DNA of 64,000 bases. Source: Ypsolopha sequella (lineage: Eukaryota > Arthropoda > Insecta > Lepidoptera > Ypsolophidae). The notes below the pieces were generated by a model, which was given only the letters and a program-made list of their open reading frames with translations, was not told the DNA's origin and searched no databases. Shown one piece after another: positions 25,250 through 36,706 of this stretch. Location of the stretch: the NCBI GenBank assembly GCA_934047225.1, contig OW203983.1:41784310-41848309 (forward strand), read 5' to 3'. Position 1 is the stretch's first letter. Each line of letters begins with the position of its first letter. The position numbers and the translations under genes are program-made.

Positions 25250-25385
25250 AAAGTATTTTGTGCAACTGTGACATAATATGAGACATTAGGACACGAATGC
25301 TTGATTACAAAACGAACGAAGTCAGTCTTGTCATAGAGCACGAGTGTCCCAATGTCTAATTATGTCCAGTTGTACACAATACTTT
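25250..25385. repeat. Foldback MITE, 136 bp
   Basis: AAAGTATTTTGTGCAACTGTGACATAAT... pairs with ...ATGTCCAGTTGTACACAATACTTT. The loop contains CTTGATTACAAAACGAACG. Confidence 0.8.
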
Positions 25386-26065
25386 ATCTTGGGGACCATG
25401 AAATTTCACGAAGGATGAGAAAAAGAATACTCGTCATGATATTGTAGTGATACTTGTCATGATACCTGAGCCCAGGAAAATTACTATGTAGATGCTTCAA
25501 ACCAATCAGAAGCAAGAAGAGTAAAGATGGCGTGGCATAATAAATTACGACAGATCTGGTAAAAGTGTTCCGTGTCGTTATCGCTTGTGATTGGTTCTCT
25601 AGTGATGTTGTAATAAAATTGACCAATCACAGTACAGAATTGCGGTGTTATGATTATGATGTAATATTACAATATCGGTCAAACAATGTACGTATTTATA
25701 AAATCGCTTTTGGTGTTGCAGTACGGATTGTAGATAAAAACCTTTTCGTATACAAAACTATCGATCTAAGCACAACACTCGTTAAAACGATCTTTGTGGA
25801 GGAAAAATAATCTTGTTGATATCTGAAAGTTCAAGTTAACGATGTTGAATTTATCTTCGACTGTTCGGGCTTTATACTGATACTTGGAAATGTTATTTTA
25901 TTGATCGTATTTTATTTGTGTTAAAAACTTTGACAATCTTTTGAGTTTTAGTACAGACTCCAACACGTAATAATCGTCAATGAAACGTGAGTTTGGACAT
26001 GACTTTCATTTCACAGCCTATATTCGGAAACAACTCTGATAACCCATCTGTGTATGGAAATAAGT

Positions 26066-26243
26066 CCTGTAGCCTAAGCATGAAAACATCTCCGTATCGT
26101 TGCGTTTAAAACTAAACATAGGTTGCCATACGTAGCTGTTAGTTCCGCTACTGTCCGCTTGGAGTGATTTCCCAGATTTCATACGATTTTGATGTAGCTT
26201 GAAACGCAACTATACGGAGATGTTTTCATGCTTAGGCTACTGG
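26066..26243. repeat. Foldback MITE, 42-bp arms
   Basis: Arms 26066-26107 and 26202-26243 (GTAGCCTAAGCATGAAAACA ... TTGCGTTT) are near-perfect complements. Confidence 0.85.
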
Positions 26244-27079
26244 AATCTACTCGTGCGTTTCGTTGCTTTAATTACTATACCCTGATTCACCAGAATTTGC
26301 ACATTTTTGAAACTTTAATAAATAAGTGGTATTCTGTGGAAAAATATCACAGTCCTATCTGCTTTGGTGGAACATAAACTTTATTTTACTAAAATTTTAA
26401 TCTTACTATTGTAGGAGTCTTTCAAGATTTAAAATGTGCAAATTCTCGTAGGCCACGGTATACATGTGCTACGAACGTAGCTGCGTAGCATAGTTTTACA
26501 AATCATTGCTACGCGCCGCTCCGTAGGCAACAAAATGTAAATTTTGCATAAACGTAGTACATGTCTAAGAGTAACGCTCTAACTTAATGTAATAATTTTT
26601 TACGTCCAGTGCGTTAAGCAAAGAACTTTTATAAACAAAAAGCTTAAAATCCATGAAAAATATTATTTAAATATGATTTTGCTAAAAAACCAAATATTTT
26701 CGTAAGCACAATTAACAACCCATTGTTTGGTACACCTAACACCACTCTATCAAAGTTTTGTGAGAACTTGACTGTATTTAGTATAATTATAAGCAGAGCT
26801 TATTATTAAAAATATTAAATTATTATTATTAAAATATAAACGAGCAAAATCCTTGACTCTATACATGGCACGTACTCGTAGTCATTGTCGTCGGTACGGC
26901 AACCCCTTTAGAAAACAAAACATTTAAACACAACACATTATGTACCAAACAGCCAAACATAATTTTCTTGTCAGTTAATTTTACTATAAATACCCCACCT
27001 TAATGGCCCTTGTTGGCTTACCCATCGTTAGTAATCCACCAACACCTTTAGCCACTTGACCTGACGAAAATAATCTCTA

Positions 27080-27121
27080 ATGCCAAGTAGTAAAAGCCAA
27101 GCCATGCCTCAATTTGTGAAG
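27080..27121 (+). other. Possible short first coding exon with a consensus donor (weak)
   Basis: ATG starts 14 codons (MPSSKSQAMPQFVK) ending in AAG followed by GTGAGT, a near-perfect donor. A TATAAATA lies at about 26985, some 95 nt upstream. The segment sits inside the duplicated block and recurs at 38104-38145. No matching downstream exon was found, so it may be chance. Confidence 0.15.
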
Positions 27122-27420
27122 GTGAGTTGGTACAAAAATGACGAATGAATGTACCAGTTAGAGGTAAAATAATACATAATCGCTTCTCTGACCTAATGGT
27201 TCTCATGATCATAGGTTTGAATATTTTAACAATTGTTTTAGATGATTACCCCGTAGTGGGGGCGCTTTTTGTCTACATATATATAATATATTGACTGTGA
27301 AAGTAATTGAGTGTACTGTTAGATATATTTTCGAAGTAACAAAAAGTAAATAATTTTAATACTTCTCGTGAACTTTTGTAAATAAAATATTTGTTTCCAA
27401 GTACATTATTTATGTTGTTA

Positions 27421-28140
27421 ATTCGCTTAGATTAAATTATGTTAAGGTGTGTTAATTCGGTAACCATTTCGAGATTTAGGTTTAATAACCCGTACGTTTA
27501 ATCTACCGACAATTCCCATAGCTGAATTTTTAAAAGATTTATTTTTTATTTTTTTCATAGAAAATACGTCATTTTAAGACATTCAAGGTTTTGATTATTT
27601 TGGTATATAAATTAACCATTATTTTTATCATTTTTTAAAACGCTGTCCGATATGACATTACTTGAGAATTTTAGACATTACACTGATTGTGATGTGTGAT
27701 TGCTTATAAAAAAGTGGTCTGTCTCTGTCTGTCTACTTATCTGTCATCCAGCTGTTAAATCATTCAGAAGCAAATTATTATAAATTTATCTTGATAGCAA
27801 AGGACACATTTCTAAATAGCTTGAGCCAGCTCAAGTGACGACACACGAAGGCAAATGAAAGTTGCAGCTTTTTCGTAAAAATATTCATTATTATTTTTTG
27901 GACCACAAATTTTAAAATACGGCTTATTAAACGTAAATCTCGAAATGGTTTTCGAATTAACACACCTTAACATAATTTAATCTAAGCGAATTCTTTAAAA
28001 CATCATGAAAAAATAGTTTATTTAAATACCAAAATAATTAAAACTATGTCCTAAATGGCGTACATTCTCTGAAAAAAAATAATTAAAAAAATATTTTCAG
28101 ATTAAGCTTAGATGGGAATTGTTTTAATAAAGTCAAAGCT
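27421..28140. repeat. Inverted and permuted repeat modules (copy A)
   Basis: A 60-bp module P (27421-27483) is inverted at 27930-27992. A second module Q, to the right of P (about 27505-27650), is inverted at about 28000-28140, outside the inverted P. Going in from both ends the order differs (P-Q against Q-P). Another direct Q copy lies at about 29340-29580. The set recurs in copy B at about 38445-39164, and a partial relative is at 49610-49745. Confidence 0.6.
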
Positions 28141-28654
28141 CTAGTTTCAGAACATCTTCCTGTGTAAGTCATGGTGTGATCCAAGGGTCACTATATTGAG
28201 AGCAAAACTTTTTATTTTTTGTACTTTAATTTTGTCTCAAATATTTAATACTTCACGACACCATCTATATTCTGATGATACGCAGCTGTATACCTTTTTC
28301 TAAATCATCTAATAATATTTATGAAGTTGTAAACATACAATGAATTTGCAACTAGTTCTTGGTCACGTCACACCCAGTTTTGTTAGTGAAATTGAAATGG
28401 TGGTTACCGATACATTAGGTACCGGCCCTTTATCCCAATAGCCTCGTTAGAATAGAAAGTTCAAAAATTCATATATAAGAATGTGTCAATAATCTATAGC
28501 TATACCATAAAATCATATTTTGACACTCGCGCGTACGTATTTTTTTTTGTACCATGGGATCACTCTGTGCAAGGGATGCTTCAACATTGTAGCCTGTAAA
28601 ATCTGTAAATGCCTGAATTAGTAAGTACCAACATTCCGCAAACAATGTAGTAGA

Positions 28655-28770
28655 CTAGCTTTTTCCCGGGGCTTCGCTCGCGTGTGAATGGCTTTAAACT
28701 GTCGATAGTTTTAGGCTTGGCGCTTATTTTATCAACTCCTCTTATAGCCTATGTATATAATATTTAGATA
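28655..28770 (+). repeat. Insect dispersed repeat with TTCGCTCGCGT core
   Basis: ACTAGCTTTTTCCCGGGGCTTCGCTCGCG is a motif common at dispersed repeats in insect genomes. Here it is a short fragment. It recurs at about 39673 in copy B. Confidence 0.5.
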
Positions 28771-29643
28771 GGGTTACCACAATGGTAATAAAGAAAACCG
28801 CATTAAAACCCTTTGAGTGGTAAAAATAAAAGTAAACAATACATAACTTTCTTGTATTCCAATGAGCAGGTGTTATCACTCAGCAACTTGCTGCCTTCTT
28901 CCAAATGCCAATTTAAAAAGTTAACCATGGAATTTTAATAATATGTATGATACATTTAATTTTTTTCTAGCCTTTTGGTCGAGGTTCCGCGCGCGCTGAA
29001 GAAGAAACCACTTTGTAGCAACACCATAGATAATATAAAACACGAAGCTATGTTTACATATATCGCCATCTGTCATTACAAAAAGAACTAAAATTTATGA
29101 AATCAGAATCGCGTCATCTGTCGTCGAATAGCATTATTAATGCTTTCGACAGAAAGTTTCGAAGCTACCGAAGCAGTTTCAGTTTAGTTTGATAGATGGC
29201 ACTTGGCTCGTGATTTTTGTCATTTTTAACTAGTGTCATCTAGGTATCTATTTTGAAAGCTTACACTTTACATGTTTTTTTTAGATATTTTTATAATTTC
29301 ATTAATATTAACAACCACCGAACTTATGATATTACCGAGACCTTTTTTTCTTATTATCAGTTTCTTTATTCCCATTAATTTCTAAGTTTTTTTTTGTTTT
29401 TACGTAATTTTAGGACATAGTTTATATAAATTAACCATTATCTTTTTATGATTTTTTTTAAGAATTGCGGATATGACTTATGACGTCACTTGAGAATTTT
29501 AGACATACCGATTATGATGTGTGATTGCGTAGAAAAAAGTGGTCTGTCTTTGTCTTGTCTATATACTCATCTATCATCCATCAAATGAGGCGAAAGCATA
29601 AGGGCTCTGATTCAAACTGACGCACACAGATGCCGTCTAAGCA

Positions 29644-29727
29644 ACGTTCGTCGTCTGAGTTGATCGACCGAGAGAGAAGTCCGCCACACTTGTTCATCCA
29701 TGGACCATGGTCTGACTGGAGCGTTCC
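29644..29727 (+). repeat. Direct repeat flanking the Harbinger element, left
   Basis: About 84 bp (ACGTTCGTCGTCTGAGTTGATC ... AGCGTTCC region) repeated in direct orientation at 31364-31450 with about 10 differences. It recurs in copy B at 40662-40745 and 42382-42468. Confidence 0.8.
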
Positions 29728-29733
29728 GGCCGA

Positions 29734-31353
29734 ATAGTGAAACGTCTCTCAAATATTTAACGACTGCTTAAATATTTAAGTAGTTCTTAAACCCAAACTT
29801 CGTATACTCAAACGTCTTTTCTAAGCATGTGTTAAATCTAAGAGGATCTTAGAATAAGTAACACTCAAACGCTACTTAGTAAGTACACAATTCGTATACT
29901 GGAACGCAGCTCAATCTTATTTAGCTGTCAAATGAACTCTCAAACTTGTTTGAGTGCCCCAACATTTGAAAGTGGCCAAGAGGTCTCCCAAATAATCTAA
30001 ACACTATAAAACAATGTCTTTAACGTCGTTATCTTCTCTTTCTGATGATGAAAGACCCACTGTGAGTCGTCGAAATGAAGTGAAATTAATTGCTTTCGAA
30101 AAATACGACGATGTGGAGTTTCGTGCGCGGTTCCTTGTATCAAAGGAAATTGTTTTGTATCTGAACTCTGTATTTGGTAATAGTATCAAACCTCTAACAA
30201 GAAGAAATAAAGCCATTCAACCAGTAGACCAAATACTCATAGCTCTACGGTTTTCGCGACAGGACAGGAAATCGCTTCTACCGTTACAATATCTCAAGGA
30301 GAGCACAAGCAACACCTACATCACCTACAAGTGTCTTTGTGGTAATTAGAAGGCATAAATGTATTATTACATTTTAAAAAACGACTTTTTAATTTGGTCG
30401 TGCTATATTAAAACCGGTTCGTTAAAAGTCGTTCGTTAAAAGTGGTTCGCTAGCTTCACTCAGGTACTGTCCAACGAGTAATAGGCGATGTATTTCGTTC
30501 ACCGAATTGTGCACAAAGTCACAGCAAAAATGGCTGGTATGAAGTCGCTGTTCATATATGCCAACAGCACAGGAATTTGCTGATGTTGCAAATGATTTTT
30601 ACAAATGATATGTTTTATTTTAAATATTAGAACATTGTGCATATGAATAGAATAGTGTATTAATCAAAACTTTTATTATTCGATGCAATTTTAAGGGGAA
30701 TTACGTAGTAGAGTAAATATTCTTTAATGAAGCAAGTTTGCGTAAATTGAGACATAGATAATATTGCCATGGACTTGCCACGACTTAAATATTTGAGTGC
30801 TGCTTAGCTGATCATGCGTACTTATGGATTGATTAGTGATTGCCACTTAAGGTGATATATCGTCTGTGCAAAGGTCCCCGTTACTCCAGGCGGAAAGACC
30901 CGCAGTGCGAGAGTGACGGAATCGGAGAAAATTGACAAAAAGTCGGTTTTAAATTAATAAAAAATTAACTAAAATAGCTATAAACATTTCCATAACCAGT
31001 AATTTAGGTATTGTTAAAACCCATCTAAATAAGTATGTTTTAAGTCTGTATAATCTAATAATTTGTCAGAATATCAAAAAAGTGTGAATTTAGACCACAT
31101 TTCAATAATTATTTCTATCGAGTGAAATTCCTCCAATCGCGTTTCTGATAGTCCAAAATCTAGAAAAAGGTTCCAAAATTGTTATAGTAATTTATTTAAC
31201 TTAAGATGTATTTTGAACAGCAGATAAATAACTTCAAAAAGTGTCTATTTTGACGGTATACCCCCTTAAATGTAGGAGATGTTTAAATTTACAAATATAA
31301 TTGCCCTTATTACAAATATAAGTGATTGGTGTATTTGAGAGACGTTTCAGTAT
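29734..31353 (+). mobile_element. PIF/Harbinger-type element, non-autonomous (copy A)
   Basis: Inverted termini of 22 bp (TGAAACGTCTCTCAAATA core, one mismatch) bound about 1.62 kb. The element carries a HARBI1-like transposase N-terminus at 30014-30349 and an embedded family F repeat at about 30885-31130. No DDE catalytic region remains. A clear 3-bp target duplication could not be fixed. Confidence 0.75.
30014..30349 (+). pseudogene. Harbinger transposase (HARBI1-like) N-terminal fragment
   Basis: The ORF is 111 aa. Its central motif (FEKYDDVEFRARFLVSKEIV, then IKPLTRRNKAIQPVDQILIALRF) is the conserved N-terminal region of PIF/Harbinger nucleases. The family is usually about 350 aa; here the DDE catalytic domain is absent and a stop follows YKCLCGN. 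The sequence lies within Harbinger-like TIRs, so it is a deletion derivative and cannot encode active transposase. Confidence 0.85.
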
Positions 31354-31363
31354 TTGACTGTGC

Positions 31364-31450
31364 ACGTTCGTTGTCTGGGTTGATCGACCGAGAAAGAGGT
31401 CGTCCGCCACACTTTTTCATCCATGGACCATAGTCTGACTTCAGCGTTCC
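31364..31450 (+). repeat. Direct repeat flanking the Harbinger element, right
   Basis: Partner of 29644-29727. It is far too long to be a target-site duplication, so the element lies between two diverged copies of an older repeat. Confidence 0.8.
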
Positions 31451-31889
31451 TCTCCCTATCCCTGCCTAATCAGAAGGACCCATCCAGGGGCCGGAATTAG
31501 TCTTCCTGTATAATTACAGAGGGACATGTTAGCCCTTTCCAAAAATTACTTTGAAATAATATTTTCAATCTACTTGAGTGGTCTGCTTTGGTGACAGACT
31601 ACCATGTAACAAAAGCTAAAAGTCAAACGATATCGCGATGTACATGACAGACAGCGCCATCTAGTTTTTAAAGTGCGCAATAAACATGAGTTATGGAAAT
31701 ATACATTGTACATTGCCATAGATAAATAAAGGAAGGATAGATTGCTCACTCCATACATTAAAACAAAGCCCGCGTAAAACTTATTATTTTCGCCGGTACC
31801 TAGTAGCTCGACTTATTATTTTTGATGTCGCTACTATACTAGATAAATTGTGACATACCTAGTGCCATCTATCGAACAGTTGATGAAAC

Positions 31890-31924
31890 GAAATTCGATG
31901 TGTGTGTGTGTGTGTGTGTATGTA
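31890..31924 (+). repeat. (GT)n microsatellite, copy A
   Basis: A run of about nine GT units. The same site in copy B (about 42925-42950) has several more units, one of the clear length differences between the duplicates. Confidence 0.9.
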
Positions 31925-33087
31925 GCAACTATACTACGTCCTCAAAAACAAAAATTTGCTAGAATACGACAATACGTGTGACAATATGTGCGCCATCTAC
32001 CGGAATTTCGAATAACCATCTGCACGCTTAGTTAGATTGCCAGCTTACCACCGAAAGTTTAATGCTTAATGACACCTGATTAAGAATTCACAATTTTCCG
32101 ATGCAATGTTATGAACATTTTGTGTTTTTATTCATAAAATAAATAAATATGATGAACCAGAACAGTAAAATGCTATATTTCGTCGATTTCAGACAAATTT
32201 TATTTCCAGCGAGACAAGTAACGCCATCTAGCAACGTTATTTTTAGTATTGCGAACAGTACAAGGAGATAGCAATCTATCCTTCCTTTATTTATCTATGA
32301 CATTGCCGACCAAATTTAGACTGTCAAGTATAAGTTGGCGTTCCTGCGGCGGCGCCTCCTACACCCTTTGTGTTGTCACTTTTTTGTGTAGTACGTTTAA
32401 AAAATTAGTACGTTTTTTTGCCACACGCCAACTTACACTTGACGCGCTGTAGTGACTGCTGTGCTGAAGTGCTGAAGAACGGCAAAGTCAAAAGCAGCAG
32501 GAAAAGAAGAGCTTGCATGACTAGATTGATGCAGGGGGAAGAGGTAAGAGGTAAATGAAAGAATGAATGACTAAACACTTTATTGCGCAAAAATAAGAAT
32601 GTAAGGTAGGTACATACAAAGAACAGATAGAAGGCAATGGCGGACTTATTCCTATATGAAATTTCTTCCAGTCAACATTGGGAAAACATAAAAACATTTT
32701 TATCGTAGATATCAATGCAATCAGTGCATAGCAAAAATAATATAAAGTTATATTAAACCTATAAGTAATCAATTATTATAATAAAAGAGTAGAACCCGTG
32801 TTGAAGCAAAGTAATAAAAATTGAAAGGGGGTGACTAAAAAAGATTAATGGGACACAAATCAGCGATTTATGGAATTCTTTTCTGTCTGTCTGTCTGTTC
32901 GCGCACATCTCTGAAACTACTTAACGGATTTTCATGTAATTTTCACAGGTGGACACACGGTGGACAGAACTTAATCTGGTTTAAAATATAGGCTTTGTTT
33001 CATTAAAATCGGATTAATAATAATTCCTGGCGATGGAGGCCTAATAGACGTCAAAGATTGTTTAAAAGAAAATCTTAAAGAAAAATT

Positions 33088-33480
33088 GACACACCTCTTT
33101 CGCCTCTTCCACATCCATCAATCTAGTCATACAAGCTCTTCTATTCCGGGCCCTTCTTCAATATATTGCCAATTTTATTAGCATACGTCCTTATAGGGCG
33201 GCCTGCCCCCTTATTCTGTATCTTTGTTTGCCAACTGGACTGGGTGCCTATCATCAAAAACAAAGATAAAAACAGAAATTTCAAAATTGCCTTTGGTGAG
33301 TATTGAACTATTTACGAACTATGACGTCACTTCAAGTGCGAACATATCCTTACACAATCGGAATTCGATAGTATGTCTATGTTTTTGATGATAGGCACTC
33401 AGTCCAGTTGGACTTTAGATACATAATAGGCCCTCTGGTCGAGCTCTACCTTCGACTTGCGCATCAGTAATTTTTTTCGT
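33088..33480 (-). repeat. Family D repeat interrupted by an inverted-repeat element
   Basis: The flanks match the uninterrupted copy at 61622-61795 (CACCTCTTCCACATCC...GCGGCCTGGTCGAGC). The read-through resembles the tail end of LINE coding sequence on the minus strand. An element of about 230 bp (33206-33435) splits it. It recurs at about 44119-44511 in copy B. Confidence 0.65.
33206..33435. mobile_element. Foldback MITE inserted in the family D repeat
   Basis: The arms around 33218-33260 and 33380-33422 (GTGCCTATCATCAAAAAC and its complement) form a long hairpin. Comparison with the empty site at 61622-61795 gives the limits. A TG dinucleotide is present at both borders. Confidence 0.65.
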
Positions 33481-33970
33481 CACTCTACTTCTTGGACGAA
33501 TAAACCTTTCATTCACCTCTCTATATATCCAAACCACCGAAGAATCCCTTTATCTATTCTAGTCACTACATCTTCTTTCAGGCCGCAACGATCCCGCATG
33601 TCGATATTTGGTACCTAAATGAAAAGTTTTAATGCGAAATTAGTTGCAGCAATTGTATAACAGATGGTGACACCTTCTTTAATGAAACGAGCTAGATACT
33701 ATAATAACTGAAAATGTCAAAGCTAAGTATATTAAATACTATTAAAAACTGTAAAAGAAAACAGCTGCGTCTGTTTGTACATTGATGATACTCCAAAAAA
33801 AACGGTGTTGTTATATACTAATACAAAAAAAAAACAGTACTTCGTCTGTATTTCATGCATCACGTAAAAACTACAGAACGGATTTGGATGGGGTTACTAA
33901 TGTACGAGCCTCAGCAGTGAGACATGGATTACAAAGAAAGAAGAAAAGGATATATACAGATACACATAAA

Positions 33971-34050
33971 CGTTGAAATTTAATCAACAGCCCGAATTCA
34001 TGCTGGAGATTCGGTTACTGATCAGGAGCATTTCGTCACCTTAAATGGAA
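33971..34050 (+). repeat. Family B foldback, single arm
   Basis: Matches the left arm of family B (GAAATTTAATCAAC ... CGAATTCATGCTGGAG). The second arm is missing. Duplicated at about 45002-45080. Confidence 0.7.
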
Positions 34051-34689
34051 AATGAAATAAGTAACATTTTTCCAAAACACGTTTTATTGCATTTTCTAAA
34101 CGTCCAATTTTTTCTCCATCTTTTGGTCTGGGAATCGTTTTCCTACTCCCTTTATTTCCTGAGATAGCTGTTTGTGGCCAAACTGGTTAATCCGGAAAAC
34201 TACTAGAAAACTGATTGGGAAAACTATATTAAAATCACTTATACAAAAAGGATTAAAGAGATTGACTCTACCTGTAGTTTTTTCATTAGGATAAAAAAAA
34301 GTAACTCACCTTATTGAATTTTGGCAATAAACATATTTCGAACTGATGATAATAACCGAAAGGCAAAAATACATAACGGCTCTTATTGAAATGGTGTAAA
34401 CGAATATCTAAATCGATGTTAACCGTACCTTAAGGAAAAAACGAAAAATAGTGTTTTTATTTATTTTTCGCTTGTAAAGGTTATCTTGATAAATGCAATT
34501 GAGCTTTTTTTGTCTGTTTATTTAATTTTAGTAAGCAGATTATATTTGAGCTTAAGTAATTAATAACTTTTTAATAGAATTTCGCAAAAGTATTTAAATT
34601 TTATAAAACAAATCTGCAATACTAAGATGGTCTAGTTTTCGGGCAGGGAACCCTGAAATTACATTATTAATTGGAGCTGCTGTGGTTAA

Positions 34690-35807
34690 AAAAAATTGCG
34701 TTCGAAACAAATCGATGAAGTGTTATCAGCAGAGCTGCCCGAACCCAACTTGGAAAAACAGCTATATGACACGATCACTAAGAGTATGAGTCCTTGTGGA
34801 GCACTGAACCCTACGTCCCCTGTACATGTGGGACAGGGCATGCACCAAAAAGTATCCACGGGCGCTGTTAAAAGAGACGCAAACCAACGAGAATGGTTAT
34901 CCGTTGTACAGGCGCAGGGCACCCGAGAATGGAGGACGTACGGTCACAATTAAAATGAGAGGTACGGCGCAAGACGTCGTAGTGGACAACAGCTGGGTGG
35001 TCCCGTACTCACCGCTCCTTTCGACTATTTTTAATGCTCACATTAATGTGGAGTTCTGAAACGTGGTTCAGGCAATTAAATACATTTGTAAGTACATAAA
35101 CAAAGGCTCTTACCTGGCGATATTAATTGTGCAGCAGCAAGGCAATGCTAATATTGACCCACGAGACGAAATGCAGGTATTTATAGCTGGTCATTCCGTG
35201 AGCAGCAACGAAGCGGCATGGCGGATATTGGGTTTGCCGCTTCACGAGAGGCACCTGACAGTGATACGTCTTACTGTGCACCTTCCCAACGATGAGCGCG
35301 TTTACTTCACGGAGGCTCACCTGTGTGATTGAGTAGTGAACCGCCCACTACCACACTCACCGAGTTTTTCCGTCTGTGCCAGACGGACGAGTTTGCCAGA
35401 ACTTTGCCATATGCGGAAGTGCCAAAATATTACGCATGGAACGCTTCACGGAAAGCGTGGAAGCGTCGTGTGCAAGGCAACCCCGTCGAAGGCTGGCATG
35501 ATGTGAAGACATCAGATGCCCTTGGCAGAATTGATATCGTGCACTTAACACACTTTGAGTGTTACTGCTTACGGTTGCTACTGACCCGCGTCCGAGGCAC
35601 CATCAGTTTTCAGGCCCTCAAAACAGTCGAAGGACAGGAAAAACTACGTTCCGAGAAGCGTGTGAGGCAATGGGACTTTTGGAAGATGACGGCCACTGGA
35701 ACTATACGATGGAGGATGCCGTATTGTGTAGATCAGCGGCCAAGTTGAGAGAGCTTTTTGCTATCTATATATTTTTTTGCTAATTTATATTGTTTGTGAA
35801 TTAATAA

Positions 35808-35839
<32 letters not shown>

Positions 35840-36270
35840 ATCATGTTGAGCACCTGCGGATTCTCAAACCCCCTGCAACTTTGGGACAAGTATAAACTGC
35901 TATATCGGAAGATATCGCACACAAGTACCGAGGGACAGCACAGGCCAACGACGATATATATTTTAATGAAGCGCTAAAATTTATTGAAGACAAAATTTTC
36001 TCAATAGTGGGTAAACGGCTGCCTAATTTCGGCATGGCTACCCCACAACAAACAGGAAAGTAGTCCACTGATTTGCTCAGGGAGCTCAGTTACGACACCA
36101 CAGCCTTGGGGGCTCAAGTCGCTCAAACTGAGCCCCAGCTATTACAACCTCGAGATTGGCGAAGGCCGCATAGCAATGGATACGGAAGGCCTAATCAAAT
36201 TTGAAAGCCACTTCTGCAATGTTGTAAATTTGGAAGATAACCTAATAAATGAGGTTTTTCCGAGCTTATA
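34690..36270 (+). pseudogene. Helitron Rep/helicase pseudogene, internally deleted (copy A)
   Basis: Pieces in several frames read as a Helitron polyprotein: EVLSAELPEPN...LYDTITKSM, PCGALNPTSPV, CTKKYPRALLKETQTNENGY, YPLYRRRAPENGG, AIKYICKYINKGS, NPPTTTLTEFFRLC-like, PKYYAWNASRKAW, FREACEAMGLLEDDGHW and LRELFAI. After ATPQQTGESSTDLLRELSYD-like sequence it jumps to GEGRIAMDTEGLIKFESHF, which belongs near the C-terminus, so the Walker A and other Pif1-type helicase motifs are deleted. The HUH part of Rep is not seen either. Several frameshifts and stops make it non-functional. Helitrons move by rolling-circle replication. Confidence 0.85.
35766..35842 (+). mobile_element. 77-bp insertion ending in (GAT)n, copy A only
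   Basis: Absent from the same site in copy B (46791-46797, GCTATCATG). It ends with AATTAATAAATGATGATG..., like the 3' tail of a retrotransposed LINE with a trinucleotide tail. TATC appears on both sides as a 4-bp target duplication. It inserted after the segmental duplication. Confidence 0.75.
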
Positions 36271-36590
36271 ACTGATTTGTTTGTTATTCTTATAATAATA
36301 AAATTGTATTTCTATAACCAAAAGATCTGTTCACCTCAATGTGGTACTGGTGATGTTCTCAATCCATTCGATGCATGTAACTGTATGCAACTTTCAGTTA
36401 ACTTACCTATGAAACTACGGGTTGATTGTTGTTTATTTATTGGTCCATATATTATTATTTTATAAAAAATATTATGTATGACTGATTTGTTTTGTTGTTC
36501 CTATATTAATAAAATTATATTGCTATAACCACAAGACTTTAGGGTGCAATTGTTTCAGAATAAAGTATCCATCCATGACAGCTTAAAATG
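36271..36590 (+). repeat. Helitron 3' subrepeats (copy A)
   Basis: Two degenerate copies of a unit starting ACTGATTTGTTT...AATAAAATT(G/A)TAT follow the pseudogene at 36271 and 36480. Related units follow in copy B (47221, 47430) and beyond it (47657-47980). Confidence 0.6.
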
Positions 36591-36706
36591 TGCGATTTCA
36601 ATTTTCAAACGGAACAAATTAGCCCGTTTGACAATTAAACCCGTATGTATTTTTTGAGCTGTCAAGTGAATCCGCTTTTCTTACACAATTCTACTTGTTC
36701 ACGTCG

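Larger units (their letters stand above)
26777..36706 (+). repeat. Segmental duplication copy A (about 9.93 kb)
   Basis: Near-identical in direct orientation to 37807-47656. The left boundary is at TTTAGTATAATTATAAGCAG and the right boundary at ACTTGTTCACGTCG. It contains inverted modules, a Harbinger element, an IR element interrupting repeat D, a half foldback and a Helitron pseudogene. Differences from copy B are scattered substitutions, a few small indels, a shorter GT microsatellite and a 77-bp insertion at 35766. Confidence 0.97.

Noticed and set aside
35063..35783. Individual short ORFs within the Helitron region as separate genes
   Set aside because: They are consecutive frameshifted pieces of one Helitron polyprotein, and opposite-strand ORFs there are shadows.
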